From contig NC_092120.1 in assembly GCF_045679555.1 (NCBI RefSeq), forward strand, positions 6,443,074 through 6,507,073: 64,000 nucleotides of DNA. The letters run 5' to 3'. The position numbers were made by a program, and so were the translations under genes. Source of the stretch: Salvelinus alpinus (taxonomy: Eukaryota > Chordata > Actinopteri > Salmoniformes > Salmonidae). The notes under the pieces were generated by a model. The model saw nothing but the letters and a program-made list of their open reading frames with translations, had not been told where the DNA came from and did not search any database. Below, piece after piece: positions 46,039-56,700 of the stretch (its first letter is position 1; every line of letters begins with the position of its first letter).

Positions 46039-49000
46039 ATGGTAAGTGGTGAAATAAGTATAGCCAGTTACAATTGTAATGGCTTAGTAGATAATAAGAA
46101 AAGACGATCAGTATTTACCTGGCTAAAAGAGAAGGATTATAATATCTACTGTTTACAGGAAACCCATTCAACAGTTTTAGATGAAGTTTTGTGGAAAAAG
46201 AACTGGGGGGGCGAAATATATTTCTCCCATGGGCAAAGAAATTCAAAAGGGGTGATGGTTTTAATTAATAATAACTTTGATCCAAATGTGCAACTTGTCC
46301 AAACAGATCCTCAAGGTAGATGGATTATTTTAAATATGTTATTGGACAATAAACATATATGGCTTATTAACCTATACGGTCCGAATAATGATGATCCAAG
46401 CTTCTTTGACAATATATATAAGAATGTATCAACTCTACAAGCAACACTAGACTCTATTATTATAGTGGGAGATTTTAATACGGTCTTAAATACCTCTATG
46501 GACCGGAAAGGAAATCACACTACAAACTATCACCCTCAGGCACTTAAGGAAATCAGGAATGTCATGGATATATTGGAATTAGTGGATATATGGAGACTTA
46601 AATACCCTGACCTAGTGAGATATACATGGCGGAGGCTTAATCAAGCTAGTCGCCTTGACTACTTTCTTATATCATTCTCTCTGGCACCAAAAGTTAAAAA
46701 GTGTTTGATAGGGGACAGAATGCGGTCGGACCATCACATAATTGGCATATATATTACTCTTACAGAATTTCCACGTGGGCGAGGATATTGGAAATTTAAT
46801 CAAAGCCTACTAGATGATAAATTGTTTAGAACTAGGACAGAAGAATTTATAACTGACTTTTTTAGACATAACATAGGTACAGCAGATCCCCATATTGTAT
46901 GGGACACTTTTAAGTGTGCCTTTAGAGGCCATGCAATTCAGTACTCATCTATAAAACAAAAGCAATTTCGATCAAAAGAGTCCATATTAACAAAGGAAAT
47001 TGAAGGACTAACAGTACAGTTAGATAACAATAAAAACGGTACCATAGAGGCACAGAATAAGTTAGAGGAAAAACAAAAAGAAATGGAGGAACTTATTCAA
47101 GAAAGATCCAGTGTAATATATTACAAAAATAAAGCTAACTGGATGGAATATGGGGAAAAATGCACCAAATTCTTTTTCAATCTTCAATATAGAAATGCTA
47201 CCAAAAAAAACGTATTAAAACTTGTTACAAATGATGGAGTCACGCATGATTCACCAAATTATATTTTGAAAGAGGAAGTAAAGTACTTTAAGAATATATT
47301 TTCGTTTCAGGCTCCTCCATCTCCACTAACTGAAACTAATTGTATGGATTTTTTCCCTAATAATAATGTAAAATTAACATCTGTACAGAAAGACTCATGT
47401 GAAGGCCTAATTACAGAGGAGGAACTACTTGATGCAATTGGGGCCTTTAAGGATGGGAAAACTCCAGGACTGGATGGCATACCAGTGGAAGTATACAAAC
47501 ATTTTTTTTATATACTCAAAGGACCACTATTAGCTTGTTTTAACCACTCCTATATAAATGATAGATTATCAGACACGCAACAAGAAGGTGTGATATCATT
47601 ATTACTGAAACAGGACCCAAGTGGTATATATAAAGATCCAGTCCATTTAAAAAATTGGAGACCTCTTACACTTCAGTGTTGTGATGCAAAAATCCTAGCA
47701 AAATGCTTGGCGCATAGAATAAAAAAAGTCTTGTCAGATATTATTCATCCTAATCAGACAGGTTTTTTACATGGACGATACATTGGAGATAATATAAGGC
47801 AAGTACTGGAAACAATAGAACACTATGAAATATCGGGGACACCAGGCCTGGTTTTCATAGCTGATTTTGAAAAGGCTTTTGATAAAGTACGACTGGAGTT
47901 TATATATAAATGCCTAGAATATTTCAATTTTGGGGAATCTCTTATAAAATGGGTAAAAATTATGTATAGTAACCCTAGGTGTAAAATAGTAAATAATGGC
48001 TACATCTCAGAAAGTTTTAAACTATCTAGAGGAGTAAAACAAGGTTGTCCACTATCGGCATATCTATTTATTATTGCCATCGAAATGTTAGCTGTTAAAA
48101 TTAGATCAAACATTAATATTAAGGGATTAGAAATCCAGGGCCTAAAAACTAAGGTGTCATTGTACGCTGATGATTCATGTTTTCTTTTAAAACCACAACT
48201 AGAATCTCTCCACGGCCTCTTAGAGGATCTAGATACATTTGCTATCCTCTCTGGATTAAAACCAAATTATGATAAATGTACCATATTACGTATTGGATCA
48301 CTAAAAAATACACATTTTACATTGCCATGTAGTTTACCAATTAAATGGTCTGACGGTGATGTGGACATACTCGGTATACAAATCCCAAAAGAAAGAAATG
48401 ATCTCACTCCAATAAATTTTTATAGAAAGTTAGCAAAAATAGATAAGATCTTGCTACCATGGAAAGGAAAATACCTGTCTATTTGTGGGAAAATCACCCT
48501 GATTAACTCTTTAATCATATCACAGTTTACCTATTTGCTTATGGTTTTGCCTACACCTAGTGACCTGCTTTTTAAATTATATGAACAAAAAATATTCAAT
48601 TTTATTTGGAACGGCAAGCCAGATAAAATTAAAAGGGCCTATTTATATAACGAATATGAATTCGGAGGGCAGAAATTATTAAATATTAAAGCATTAGACC
48701 TCTCACTAAAGGCATCAGTCATACAAAAGTTATACTTAAATCCAAACTGGTTCTCTAGTAGATTGGTACGAATGTCTCATCCTATGTTCAATAAGGGCCT
48801 TTTTCCCTTTATTCAGATTACACCTGCTCACTTTCGGTTGCTTGAAAAGGAAATAATCTCCAAAATATCTTTATTTTTTAAACAAGCCTTAGAAAGTTGG
48901 TTGCAATTTCAGTTTAAGCCACCTGAAAGGACGGAACAAATAGTACAACAAATCTTGTGGTTAAATTCAAATATAGTAATTGATAAAAAAACTGTATTTA

Positions 49001-49848
49001 TCGAAGAAATGTTTAAAAAAGGTATAATTTTTGTGAATGATATCATAAATAGGACTGGTGGAGTAATGTCACACATGCAGCTAACACAGACATATGGAAA
49101 TGTCTGCTCTACCCAAAATTACAACCAATTAATTGCAGCATTACCACAAAAATGGAAGAGGCAGGTGGAAGGGGATAAAAGTAAGGAACTTGTATGTCGG
49201 CCTTATATTAAAGAACATAAATGGTTAAAGAAAAGTGTGATAAATAAAAACATATACCAATTTCATTTAAGGACCAAAAAACTTACAGCTGTGCCATATA
49301 AATTGCAAAATAGTTGGGAAGAGATTTTCGATGTACCCATTCCATGGCACATGGTTTATGAATTGATACGCAAAACAACGCCGGATTCAAAACTTCGAAT
49401 TTTTCAATTTAAATTATTGTACAAAATTCTTGCAACTAATAGAATGTTATATATATGGGGGATACAATCTTCTCAGCTCTGTAGATTCTGCTGTGAGGAG
49501 GCAGAGTCATTAGACCATTTATTTTGGTATTGTCCGCATGTAGCTCGTTTTTGGTCACAGGTCCAGGAATGGTTGAAGAATTGCAACATTTGCGTAGAAC
49601 TAACGCTACAGATAGCAATACTGGGGGATTTGAAAAGCCATAGTCAATCAATCAATAATATAATAATTATTTTAGCAAAAATGTTTATTTTTAATTTACA
49701 ATCCGTGGAAGCTATGAGAATAGGAAGATTCAAATCTTTTGTGAAGCATCACAGCACAGCTGAAAAATATATGGCAAATAAAAATCCGAAATGGATGATG
49801 TTGGAAGATAGATGGGAAAGGTTGAGTGGAGCTGAAGGGTGGGACTAA
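46039..49848 (+). CDS. L1/Tx1-type ORF2 protein: APE endonuclease and reverse transcriptase, intact
   Basis: 1,269 residues from the ATG at 46039; the frame is open 12 nt earlier but without ATG. Endonuclease domain, residues about 1-235: SYNCNGL, LQETHS (Mg-binding E), YGPNNDDP, GDFNTVLN, SRLDYFLIS and SDHHI, the full set of APE catalytic motifs. Reverse transcriptase, about 460-760: LKNWRPLTL, QTGFLHGRYIGDN, motif A FIADFEKAFDKV, motif B SRGVKQGCPLSAYLF and motif C YADD (about 709-712). C-terminal zinc knuckle CRFCCEEAESLDHLFWYC (CX2CX7HX4C). All catalytic residues are present, so target-primed reverse transcription is plausible. The reading frame and AT-rich codon use match ORF1. Confidence 0.93.
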   Translation: MVSGEISIASYNCNGLVDNKKRRSVFTWLKEKDYNIYCLQETHSTVLDEVLWKKNWGGEIYFSHGQRNSKGVMVLINNNFDPNVQLVQTDPQGRWIILNMLLDNKHIWLINLYGPNNDDPSFFDNIYKNVSTLQATLDSIIIVGDFNTVLNTSMDRKGNHTTNYHPQALKEIRNVMDILELVDIWRLKYPDLVRYTWRRLNQASRLDYFLISFSLAPKVKKCLIGDRMRSDHHIIGIYITLTEFPRGRGYWKFNQSLLDDKLFRTRTEEFITDFFRHNIGTADPHIVWDTFKCAFRGHAIQYSSIKQKQFRSKESILTKEIEGLTVQLDNNKNGTIEAQNKLEEKQKEMEELIQERSSVIYYKNKANWMEYGEKCTKFFFNLQYRNATKKNVLKLVTNDGVTHDSPNYILKEEVKYFKNIFSFQAPPSPLTETNCMDFFPNNNVKLTSVQKDSCEGLITEEELLDAIGAFKDGKTPGLDGIPVEVYKHFFYILKGPLLACFNHSYINDRLSDTQQEGVISLLLKQDPSGIYKDPVHLKNWRPLTLQCCDAKILAKCLAHRIKKVLSDIIHPNQTGFLHGRYIGDNIRQVLETIEHYEISGTPGLVFIADFEKAFDKVRLEFIYKCLEYFNFGESLIKWVKIMYSNPRCKIVNNGYISESFKLSRGVKQGCPLSAYLFIIAIEMLAVKIRSNINIKGLEIQGLKTKVSLYADDSCFLLKPQLESLHGLLEDLDTFAILSGLKPNYDKCTILRIGSLKNTHFTLPCSLPIKWSDGDVDILGIQIPKERNDLTPINFYRKLAKIDKILLPWKGKYLSICGKITLINSLIISQFTYLLMVLPTPSDLLFKLYEQKIFNFIWNGKPDKIKRAYLYNEYEFGGQKLLNIKALDLSLKASVIQKLYLNPNWFSSRLVRMSHPMFNKGLFPFIQITPAHFRLLEKEIISKISLFFKQALESWLQFQFKPPERTEQIVQQILWLNSNIVIDKKTVFIEEMFKKGIIFVNDIINRTGGVMSHMQLTQTYGNVCSTQNYNQLIAALPQKWKRQVEGDKSKELVCRPYIKEHKWLKKSVINKNIYQFHLRTKKLTAVPYKLQNSWEEIFDVPIPWHMVYELIRKTTPDSKLRIFQFKLLYKILATNRMLYIWGIQSSQLCRFCCEEAESLDHLFWYCPHVARFWSQVQEWLKNCNICVELTLQIAILGDLKSHSQSINNIIIILAKMFIFNLQSVEAMRIGRFKSFVKHHSTAEKYMANKNPKWMMLEDRWERLSGAEGWD

Positions 49849-50545
49849 TAACAAGATAAACAATGTAGGGCATACGGGATCTGTGAAATGTGTATAGGTG
49901 CGGAGCTATTGTGAAATAGCACAGTTACAAGTGGATATCAAACTGGATGGACAACAGAAATAGAGGAAGGACTAAGAACAAACAAGAGAGAACTATTATA
50001 AAGTAGACTGTGTCTGTAAATGTGTATAAGATGTATAAATTGAAGGTAAAAACAGAAATGTTTATCAGTTTACTCCAATTGGGGGATCGGTGGTAGGGTT
50101 TGCAGGGAATAATAATAAAGGTATACTCTTTAAAAAAAAGTATGTATGTCTATGTAGGTATGTGTATGTATATATGTGTATATGTATGCATACGTGAATG
50201 GATATATATATTTACCCCAAAAAATATGGGGGATTGGAAATGATGCAGACAATTACATTGGAAACAACATTCTTTCCGCAATATTAAGCTGATCCACCCC
50301 CCACACAAAAAAAAAAAAAAAAAACACAAAAGGGAAATGGCTGCCTAAATATGATCCCCAATCAGAGACAACAATAAACAGCTGCCTCTGATTGGGAACC
50401 ATATCAGGCCACCATAGACATACAAATTCACCTAGATAACCCACCCAAGTCACCATCACGCTCCAACCAACACAGAGAAAAAGCAGCTTACTATGTCCAG
50501 GGCGTGACATGACCCAAGCCCAGCTCAGTTAAAATCCCTACCATT

Positions 50546-52060
50546 GTGATGCAGAGTTGTCATAATGCTTCAACAAATGTACATTACACCAGGGGCGTTG
50601 GTAGACACAATGTAAATAACCTAATGTATGTTATTCTAACTGCCCTGAATGCCTCTGCTGATCCTACAGCTATTGTATGCAGTAATCATGTGCCTATGAA
50701 CCAGATTTATACTCTTAGCACTGAGCCAGTGTGCCCTAGGAGGAAGTTCACTGTGTGCAGCTTACCCTGCACTAATATAAATAATATGAGCATATCTACT
50801 TCTGCTGAGCTTCCCAGTAAAGCAATAAAGATAAGTAAGCACCCCAGAAGACAATTGCTCAAAATATCCCACGTTAATAGCTTAAGAAACAAGGTTCATG
50901 AAATCAATAATTTGCTAGTAACAGATGGCATTCATACTCTGACTATCTCTGAAACTCAATTAGATAATACCTTTCATGATACAGTGTGAGCTATACAAGG
51001 TTATAACATTTACAGAAAATATATAAATGCCAATGGTGGAGGTGTTGCTGTTTATATTCAGAACTACATTCCTGTAAAGATTAGAGAGGTTCTCATGTTA
51101 AATACTGTTGAGGTAATATGGCTACAGGTTCATCTGCCTCACCTAAAGCCCATTCTGGTGGGAAGCTGCTAACAGTCAGTATCTGGATAACATTTGTGAA
51201 ATGCTTGATAATGTATGTGATATCAACAGAGGTATATTTTCTGGGGGATTTAAATATTGACTGGCTTTCATCAAGCTGCCCACTCAAGAAAAAGATTCAA
51301 ACTGTAACCAGTGCCTGTAACCTGGTTCAGGTTATCAGTCAACCTACCAGGGTAGTTACAAACAGCACAGGAATCAAATCATCGACATGTTTTGATCACA
51401 TCTTTACTAATGCTGTAGAAATGTGCTTGAAAGCTGTATCCAGATCCATCGGATATTGTGATCACAATATAGTAGCCATATCTAGGAAAACCAAAGTTCC
51501 AAAGGCTGGACCTAATATAGTGTATAAGAGGTCATACAATAAGTTTTGTAGTGATTCCTATGTTGTTGACTGCACTTGACACATTTATGAAATTGCTTAT
51601 TCCAGTTACTAATAAGCATACACCTCTTAAGAAAATGACTGTAAAAACTGTTAAATCCCTGTGGATTGATGAGGAATTGAAAAATGGTATGGTTGAGAGG
51701 GATGAGGCAAAAGGAATGGCAAATTAGTCTGGCTGCACAACCGATTGGCAAACATATTGCAAATTGAGAAATCATGTGACTAAACTGAATAAAAAGAAGA
51801 AGAAACTACACTGTGAAACAAATATAAATGACATAAAAAATGACAGTAAAAAGCTTTGGAGCACCTTAAATGAAAGCTCCATCATTCATTGAATCAGATG
51901 GCTCATTCATCACAAAGCCAACTGATATGGCCAACTACTTTAATAAATTTTTCAATGGCAAGAATGGCAAGATTAGCATATTTAGGCATTACATGCCAGC
52001 AACAAACGCCGACCTCGGCGGGAGTCGTGACAGTCATTCATTTCCTTACAGAATCATAGC
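50546..52060 (+). pseudogene. CR1-group LINE ORF2, endonuclease part, broken
   Basis: Blocks in shifting frames: ISHVNSLRNKVHEINNLLVT (APE start), TISETQLDNTF (QET/SET-type E), a stop at 50987-50989, YNIYRKYINANGGGVAVYIQ, FLGDLNIDWLSS (GDxN), CFDHIFTNA, and YCDHNIVAISR (in place of SDH). Further on come KSLWIDEELKNGMVERDEAK and APSFIESDGSFITKPTDMAN, the linker before the reverse transcriptase. The RT itself is absent. Confidence 0.75.
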
Positions 52061-52324
52061 CATGGGAAGGGTGCTGGATGAATATGAACCCCTGATGAAT
52101 TTAAATACATTTGCCAAAGTTATAGAATGACTGCTCTCTGTTTAGAGAGAAATGAAATAATTCAGAAGACTACACCAGGAGTAGGCCTATAATTTAGCCA
52201 CAGAGGATCAATAGATTATAAAAAATATCCAAGCTGTGGATTGTGTGCATCCAAATCACAAGGCATGCCTACAGTTAGGAAAGTGTGGCAAATATTTTTT
52301 ACACCTCGTCAAGCTAATAACAAA
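52061..52324. other. Short gap between the CR1-group LINE and the Tc1
   Basis: AT-rich, 264 bp, with no recognised feature. It contains the ragged junction between the truncated LINE and the truncated left end of the Tc1. Confidence 0.4.
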
Positions 52325-53609
52325 GTGATTTACATTTGTATTCAGACCCTTTGCTATTCAGACCCAGACCCTTTGCTATTAGACTCGAAATTGAGCTCAA
52401 GTGCATCCTGTTTCCATTGATAATCCTTGAGATGTTTCTATAACTTGATTGGAGTCCACCTGGAGTAAATTCAATTGAATGGGCATTATTTGGAAAGGCA
52501 CACACCTGTCTATATAAGGTCCCAAAGTTGACAGTGTATATCAGAGCAAAAACCAAGCCATGATGTTGAAGGAATTGTCCATAGAGCTCCGAGACAGGAT
52601 TGTGTCAAGGCAAAGATCTGGGGAAGGGTACCAAAACATTTATGCAGCATTGAAGGTCCCCAAGAACACAGTGGCCTCCATCATTCTAAAATGGAAGAAG
52701 TTTGGAACCATCAAGACTCTTCTTAGAGCTGGCTGCCTGGGCAAACTGAGCAATCGGGTGAGAAGGGCCTTGGTCAGGGATGTGACCAAGAACCCGATGG
52801 TCACTCTGACAGAGCTCCAGAGTTCCTCTGTGGAGATGGGAGAACCTTCCAGAAGGACAACCATCTCTGCAGCACTCCACCAATCAGGCCTTTATGTTAG
52901 AGTGGCCAGACAGAAGCCACTCCCCAGAAAAAAGGCACATGACAGCCCGCTTGGAGTTTGCCAAAAGGCACCTTAAGGACTCTCAGACCATGAGAAACCA
53001 GATTCTCTGGTCTGATGAAAGCAAGATTGAACTCTTTGGTCTGAATGCCAAGCGTCATGTCTGGAGGAAACCTGGCACCATCCCTACAGTGAAGCATGGT
53101 GGTTGCAGTATCATGCTGTGGGGATGTTTTTCAGCAGCAGGGAATCTGAGACTATTCAGGATCGAAGGAAAGACAAATGGAGCAAAGTACAGAGAGATTC
53201 TTGATGAAAACCTGCTCCAGAGCGCTCAGAACCTCAGACTGGGGCAAATGTTCACCTTTCAACAGGACAACGACCCTAAGCACACAGCCAAGACAATGCA
53301 GGAGGGGCTTCGGGGCAAGTCTCTGACTGTTCTTGAGTGGCTGAGCCTGAGCCTGGACTTGAAACCGATCGAACGTCTCTGGAGAGACCTGAAAATAGCT
53401 GTGCAGCGACGCTCCCCATCCAACCTGACAGAGCTTGAAAGAATCTGCAGAGAAGAATGGGAGCATCTCTCCAAATACAGGTGTGCCAAGCTTGTAACGT
53501 CCTACCCAAGAAGAGGGGGGGGGGGGCTATTTAATCAGTTTTAGAATAAGGCTGTATAGTAACAAAATGTGGAAAAGTCAAGGGGTCTGAATACTTTCCG
53601 AATGCACTG
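52325..53609 (+). mobile_element. Tc1-type transposon, nearly complete
   Basis: The right terminal repeat (ttagaataaggctgtatagt ... tctgaatactttccgaatgc, ending actg at 53609 next to TA) is the same family as the element in the znrf2 intron. The left terminal repeat is shortened and rearranged: 'cagaccctttgctatt' is duplicated at 52343-52380. The transposase lies in between, on the + strand. The right end lies about 60 bp from where nod1 copy B homology begins. Confidence 0.82.
52560..53544 (+). pseudogene. Tc1 transposase, one frameshift
   Basis: From the ATG at 52560: MMLKELSIELRDRIVSRQRS, a helix-turn-helix (GEGYQNIYAALKVPKNTVAS), then KNPMVTLTELQSSSVEMGEP. The frame shifts around an A7 run near 52925-52933 and continues as HMTARLEFAKRHLKD, ILWSDESKIELFG (first D), FQQDNDPKHTAK (second D), PIERLWRDLK (E) and LTELERICREEWEHLS. 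All three DD34E residues remain. Only the shift and some substitutions (WLSLSLDLKPIE for the usual [12 protein letters not shown]) are evident. Confidence 0.82.
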
Positions 53610-53743
53610 TACATATACAGTATGTAAAAATATTTCCAATGTAGTATGTACAAAACAAATAAAGACCCTCTAAGTTTCGGTAACAGATGTGACCAATGTA
53701 CATGCGCGCACACACACACACGCTCCAGCTCAGTTCTGTCTCC

Positions 53744-56700
53744 TCAGTGGAAGCGTAGCCTTCCCTCAGCCTCAAACAGCTTCTCTTCCTCTTCAGAAAG
53801 ACAGTTTCCTTTCAAACTGTGGGTGAGTGATGACAGAGCACATGATAATCAGCAATACAATAAAAGACCCACAACCATTACAAAGTGGACATGGTGAAAG
53901 ATGTTTTGAAATAACAATTTATCTAAGGAATATATCAAATACTATTATTAACCTGGTTAAAATAGAGTAATGTGCCTTTAAGCGAGCATGCGTGTGACAT
54001 TGCGTACACTCACCAGATCTCTTTGAGTGATGTGTTGTGGGAGAGAGCCTCTGACAGCTGTCTGATTCCATCCACTGTCAGCTGATTATTGATTAACCTG
54101 TGCAGAGTGAAACAGAGGGATCACTAGGTTAACCGGCTAACTTTTCTTCACATTCAGAAATAACTTGTTCACTTTCTGGTTAATTCTGTGGTTAAACTTC
54201 ATTATTGGTTGTTGGGAGTGTGTTGAGACTGGGGCCTGCCTTACCAGAGGTGAGATAGACCCGTGTTGGATCTGATCAGTTCTGTCATGTCTGGTGCTAC
54301 ATCATCTGACAACTCATTTTGCACCAACCTAGAACACCACAACACACATTTAAACTGTACTGTACTCCAAGACACAGATACACATTTTCAAGTCTTGTGA
54401 ACATGAGACAGGCATACATGAAGGTTAATTCAAGTCCTACCAGAAAATTCGGAGCCTTCTATTGTCTTTCAGTGCTTTGGCCAAGCTCCGCCCACCTTCT
54501 GAAGTGATGCCATTGGCTGAGAGACTGAGGGAGAGAAGAGCAGAGTGACATAGTGTAAAACAGATACTGTAGTTTCTCTTTGTATCTAAAAGTAAGAGTT
54601 CAATAACCCATACTGTATAGCTGATTATACAACAGGTGAGTCTAATCCTGAATGCTGATTGGTTAAAACCCGCATTCCAGCCAGTGTCTATTCCACAAGT
54701 TACCACAGGCTAAATCTATCATGTTAAAATGCCTATTTACTCTGTTACATCTGACTGCTCAATCCACTGTCTCATCAGCCCAGCCAGACAATATATAAAC
54801 TTGATCTCCACCATAAAAAGCATCTAGACATTATCTCACATTTCTGTTAACTAAATGTTAGTCTTTCATGTCCCATAGTAATGAATGTGTCGGGAGTCGA
54901 AATCATGAATCAGCATAATTGTTATTGATATATACAAAGAACTATCACTAGAAAACAGTTCAAACAAAACAAAGTGCAGCTAGTTTGCAGTCTTTCCAGC
55001 TTCAGTTTGATGTGATCGTGTTAGCTGTGTTGTTGGCTAGCTCCTCTGAACCACAGTGTCCTGACAAGTGAGCACATTTTCTATGCCAGGTGAAATCGTG
55101 CCTCATTACCTCATGTGGAAGGACCACCAGAGGGCAGGCTGGGCTCACGGATAGTAGCCCAACCAGGCATGTGAGTCAATGTGATCAGAGGCAATTAAGC
55201 ACAGCTGACGGTACTAATGACTTATTCTCTTTTCCCTACAAGAGGGAGGAGGGAACCAGCGAAGAGGGGAGAGGAAGAAAATAAACTATCTCTGGAGGAT
55301 GGCCACCAAGAGAGGGGAGCTATCCAATAAGATGGTGACAAACCTGTGGTTTTTGTTATAGTTTAAAGACAATCGTCTTGTGTTCCTGTTTCATCTGGAG
55401 AAGATGTGTTTTTCTTTGGGAGATTCTCATTGATTGTGTTGGAGTGTTTGTATTGACAGAAATCCCTCAATAGAGAACTGTGTTCAATCAAGAAAACCTA
55501 CTCCTGACTCGTTTATTCCATCTTTCCGCTTTAGAGTCACACTAAATTACTTGGTCTGCTCACACTCATTATTATGGATGTATCCAAATAAATGTCATTA
55601 GAAAACAGCTTAAGCAAATGCAGCTACTTTGTTGTTATTCTGGCTACACTGTTTGATTGCAACTACACTGTTTGACTGCAAGTTAGCCGTAGTTGGCTAG
55701 CTAGCAAGCAATGGATAAGAACGGAACATTGGAACATAAATTGAACATTTAGGACGAACGACTGGGTCGCGTTCATAGATACAGAACAAAGACTGAACGA
55801 TTGGGTCGCGTGTCTGGCACCTAAACCGATAGAACAAATGACCAGCCGGCTTGAGTAGCAACCCTAGATTTGTGTCGGGACTATATCTTGTGGAAGGATG
55901 AAATAGTATGAATAAATTCATCAAAATAACGTGTTTAATGAAAATGTCAACCATTATTTGAATATGTTGGTAACCAGTTGTATAAAAGTGATAATGCCCT
56001 TGAAGCCGGTGTTTGGAGGATATATTCGCACGGTTTGCCGGCCCTCGAATTCGTCGCCGGCCTAACAACACCCGTGCCAATATATCCTCCAAACACCGGC
56101 TTCTCGGGCGTCATCACTTAGTAAAATGATACACCAATGGGTTATACAACCTCATTACTGACATCAACTGTCATGAACCACAGCTGTGGGATAACTGAGA
56201 ATGGCATGGCACAAATAGTGCCACTAGCTAGGTTTCCATTCAATTGGCACCAAATTTTCATGTGAATATCCTAAAAAGAAAATATGCAAATTTTCCCAAA
56301 AGTGGTAGGTTTCCACCAAATGGACTTGTTGTGGATAAAAATCAGTGCATGTTGACATAGCGCACACAAAATGTTATTTTTCGCTTAAGTTTTCATGTAC
56401 CAAATAAAATTTAAATCTACCTATCACAAAAGCTGTTGCGTTAAATAGCAAACGTGCCCACTCTAGTCTTGGCAAGTGCACTCTAGCATCAGTTCTCAGA
56501 TACAGTGAGGGTAGACTAGTCTACATGATGACATTATTAGGGATATTGTTATTTGTCAAACGGCAGTCAACCATCGATCAACATGTTACCAGAATAAGAC
56601 ATTCAATATTTATTGGAAAGGAGCATCTAGCTCATCACTGTTCACTTTCAGCACCCTGTGAAGTTCATCATACTTACAGTATTTCATCTGTAGCCTAATA

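Larger units (their letters stand above)
43481..50323 (+). mobile_element. Apparently intact L1/Tx1-type LINE, full length
   Basis: A 6.8-kb element with a 5' UTR (43481-43730), ORF1, a 1.5-kb spacer, ORF2, a 3' UTR and an A18 tail (50306-50323). It is flanked by a perfect target duplication ACACAAAAGGGAAATG (43465-43480 and 50324-50339), ambiguous by 1-2 A at the tail. The duplication reconstitutes the LTR it landed in. Neither ORF has an internal stop. A full-length copy with a clean duplication means a recent insertion, and it may still be active. Confidence 0.93.
41685..50509 (-). mobile_element. LTR element interrupted by an L1-type LINE
   Basis: The left LTR is 41685-42010 (TGTCACG...GTGACA). 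The right LTR starts at 43315 and is cut at 43480 by a LINE; it resumes at about 50325 and ends at 50509. Flanks TGATC (41680-41684) and TGACC (50510-50514) are an imperfect 5-bp duplication. The two LTRs differ at many sites and by small indels, so this copy is older than the one at 32424. The internal part (42011-43314) has no pol domains. Confidence 0.82.
40430..52060 (+). mobile_element. CR1-group LINE with esterase-type ORF1, split by an LTR element
   Basis: The left part (about 40430-41684) contains ORF1 sequence with an SGNH/GDSL-esterase-like block. The right part (50510-about 52060) contains an APE-type endonuclease region and the start of ORF2. An LTR element at 41685-50509 separates them. 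An esterase-type ORF1 followed by an APE endonuclease is typical of CR1-group LINEs. The reverse transcriptase and 3' end are missing: the similarity stops at about 52060, before the Tc1 at 52325. Outer limits are approximate. Confidence 0.75.

Noticed and set aside
55085-55560. Possible solo LTR inside the intron 7 insertion of nod1 B
   Set aside because: The block has LTR-like composition, but I could not find a flanking 4-6 bp duplication or clear TG...CA ends.
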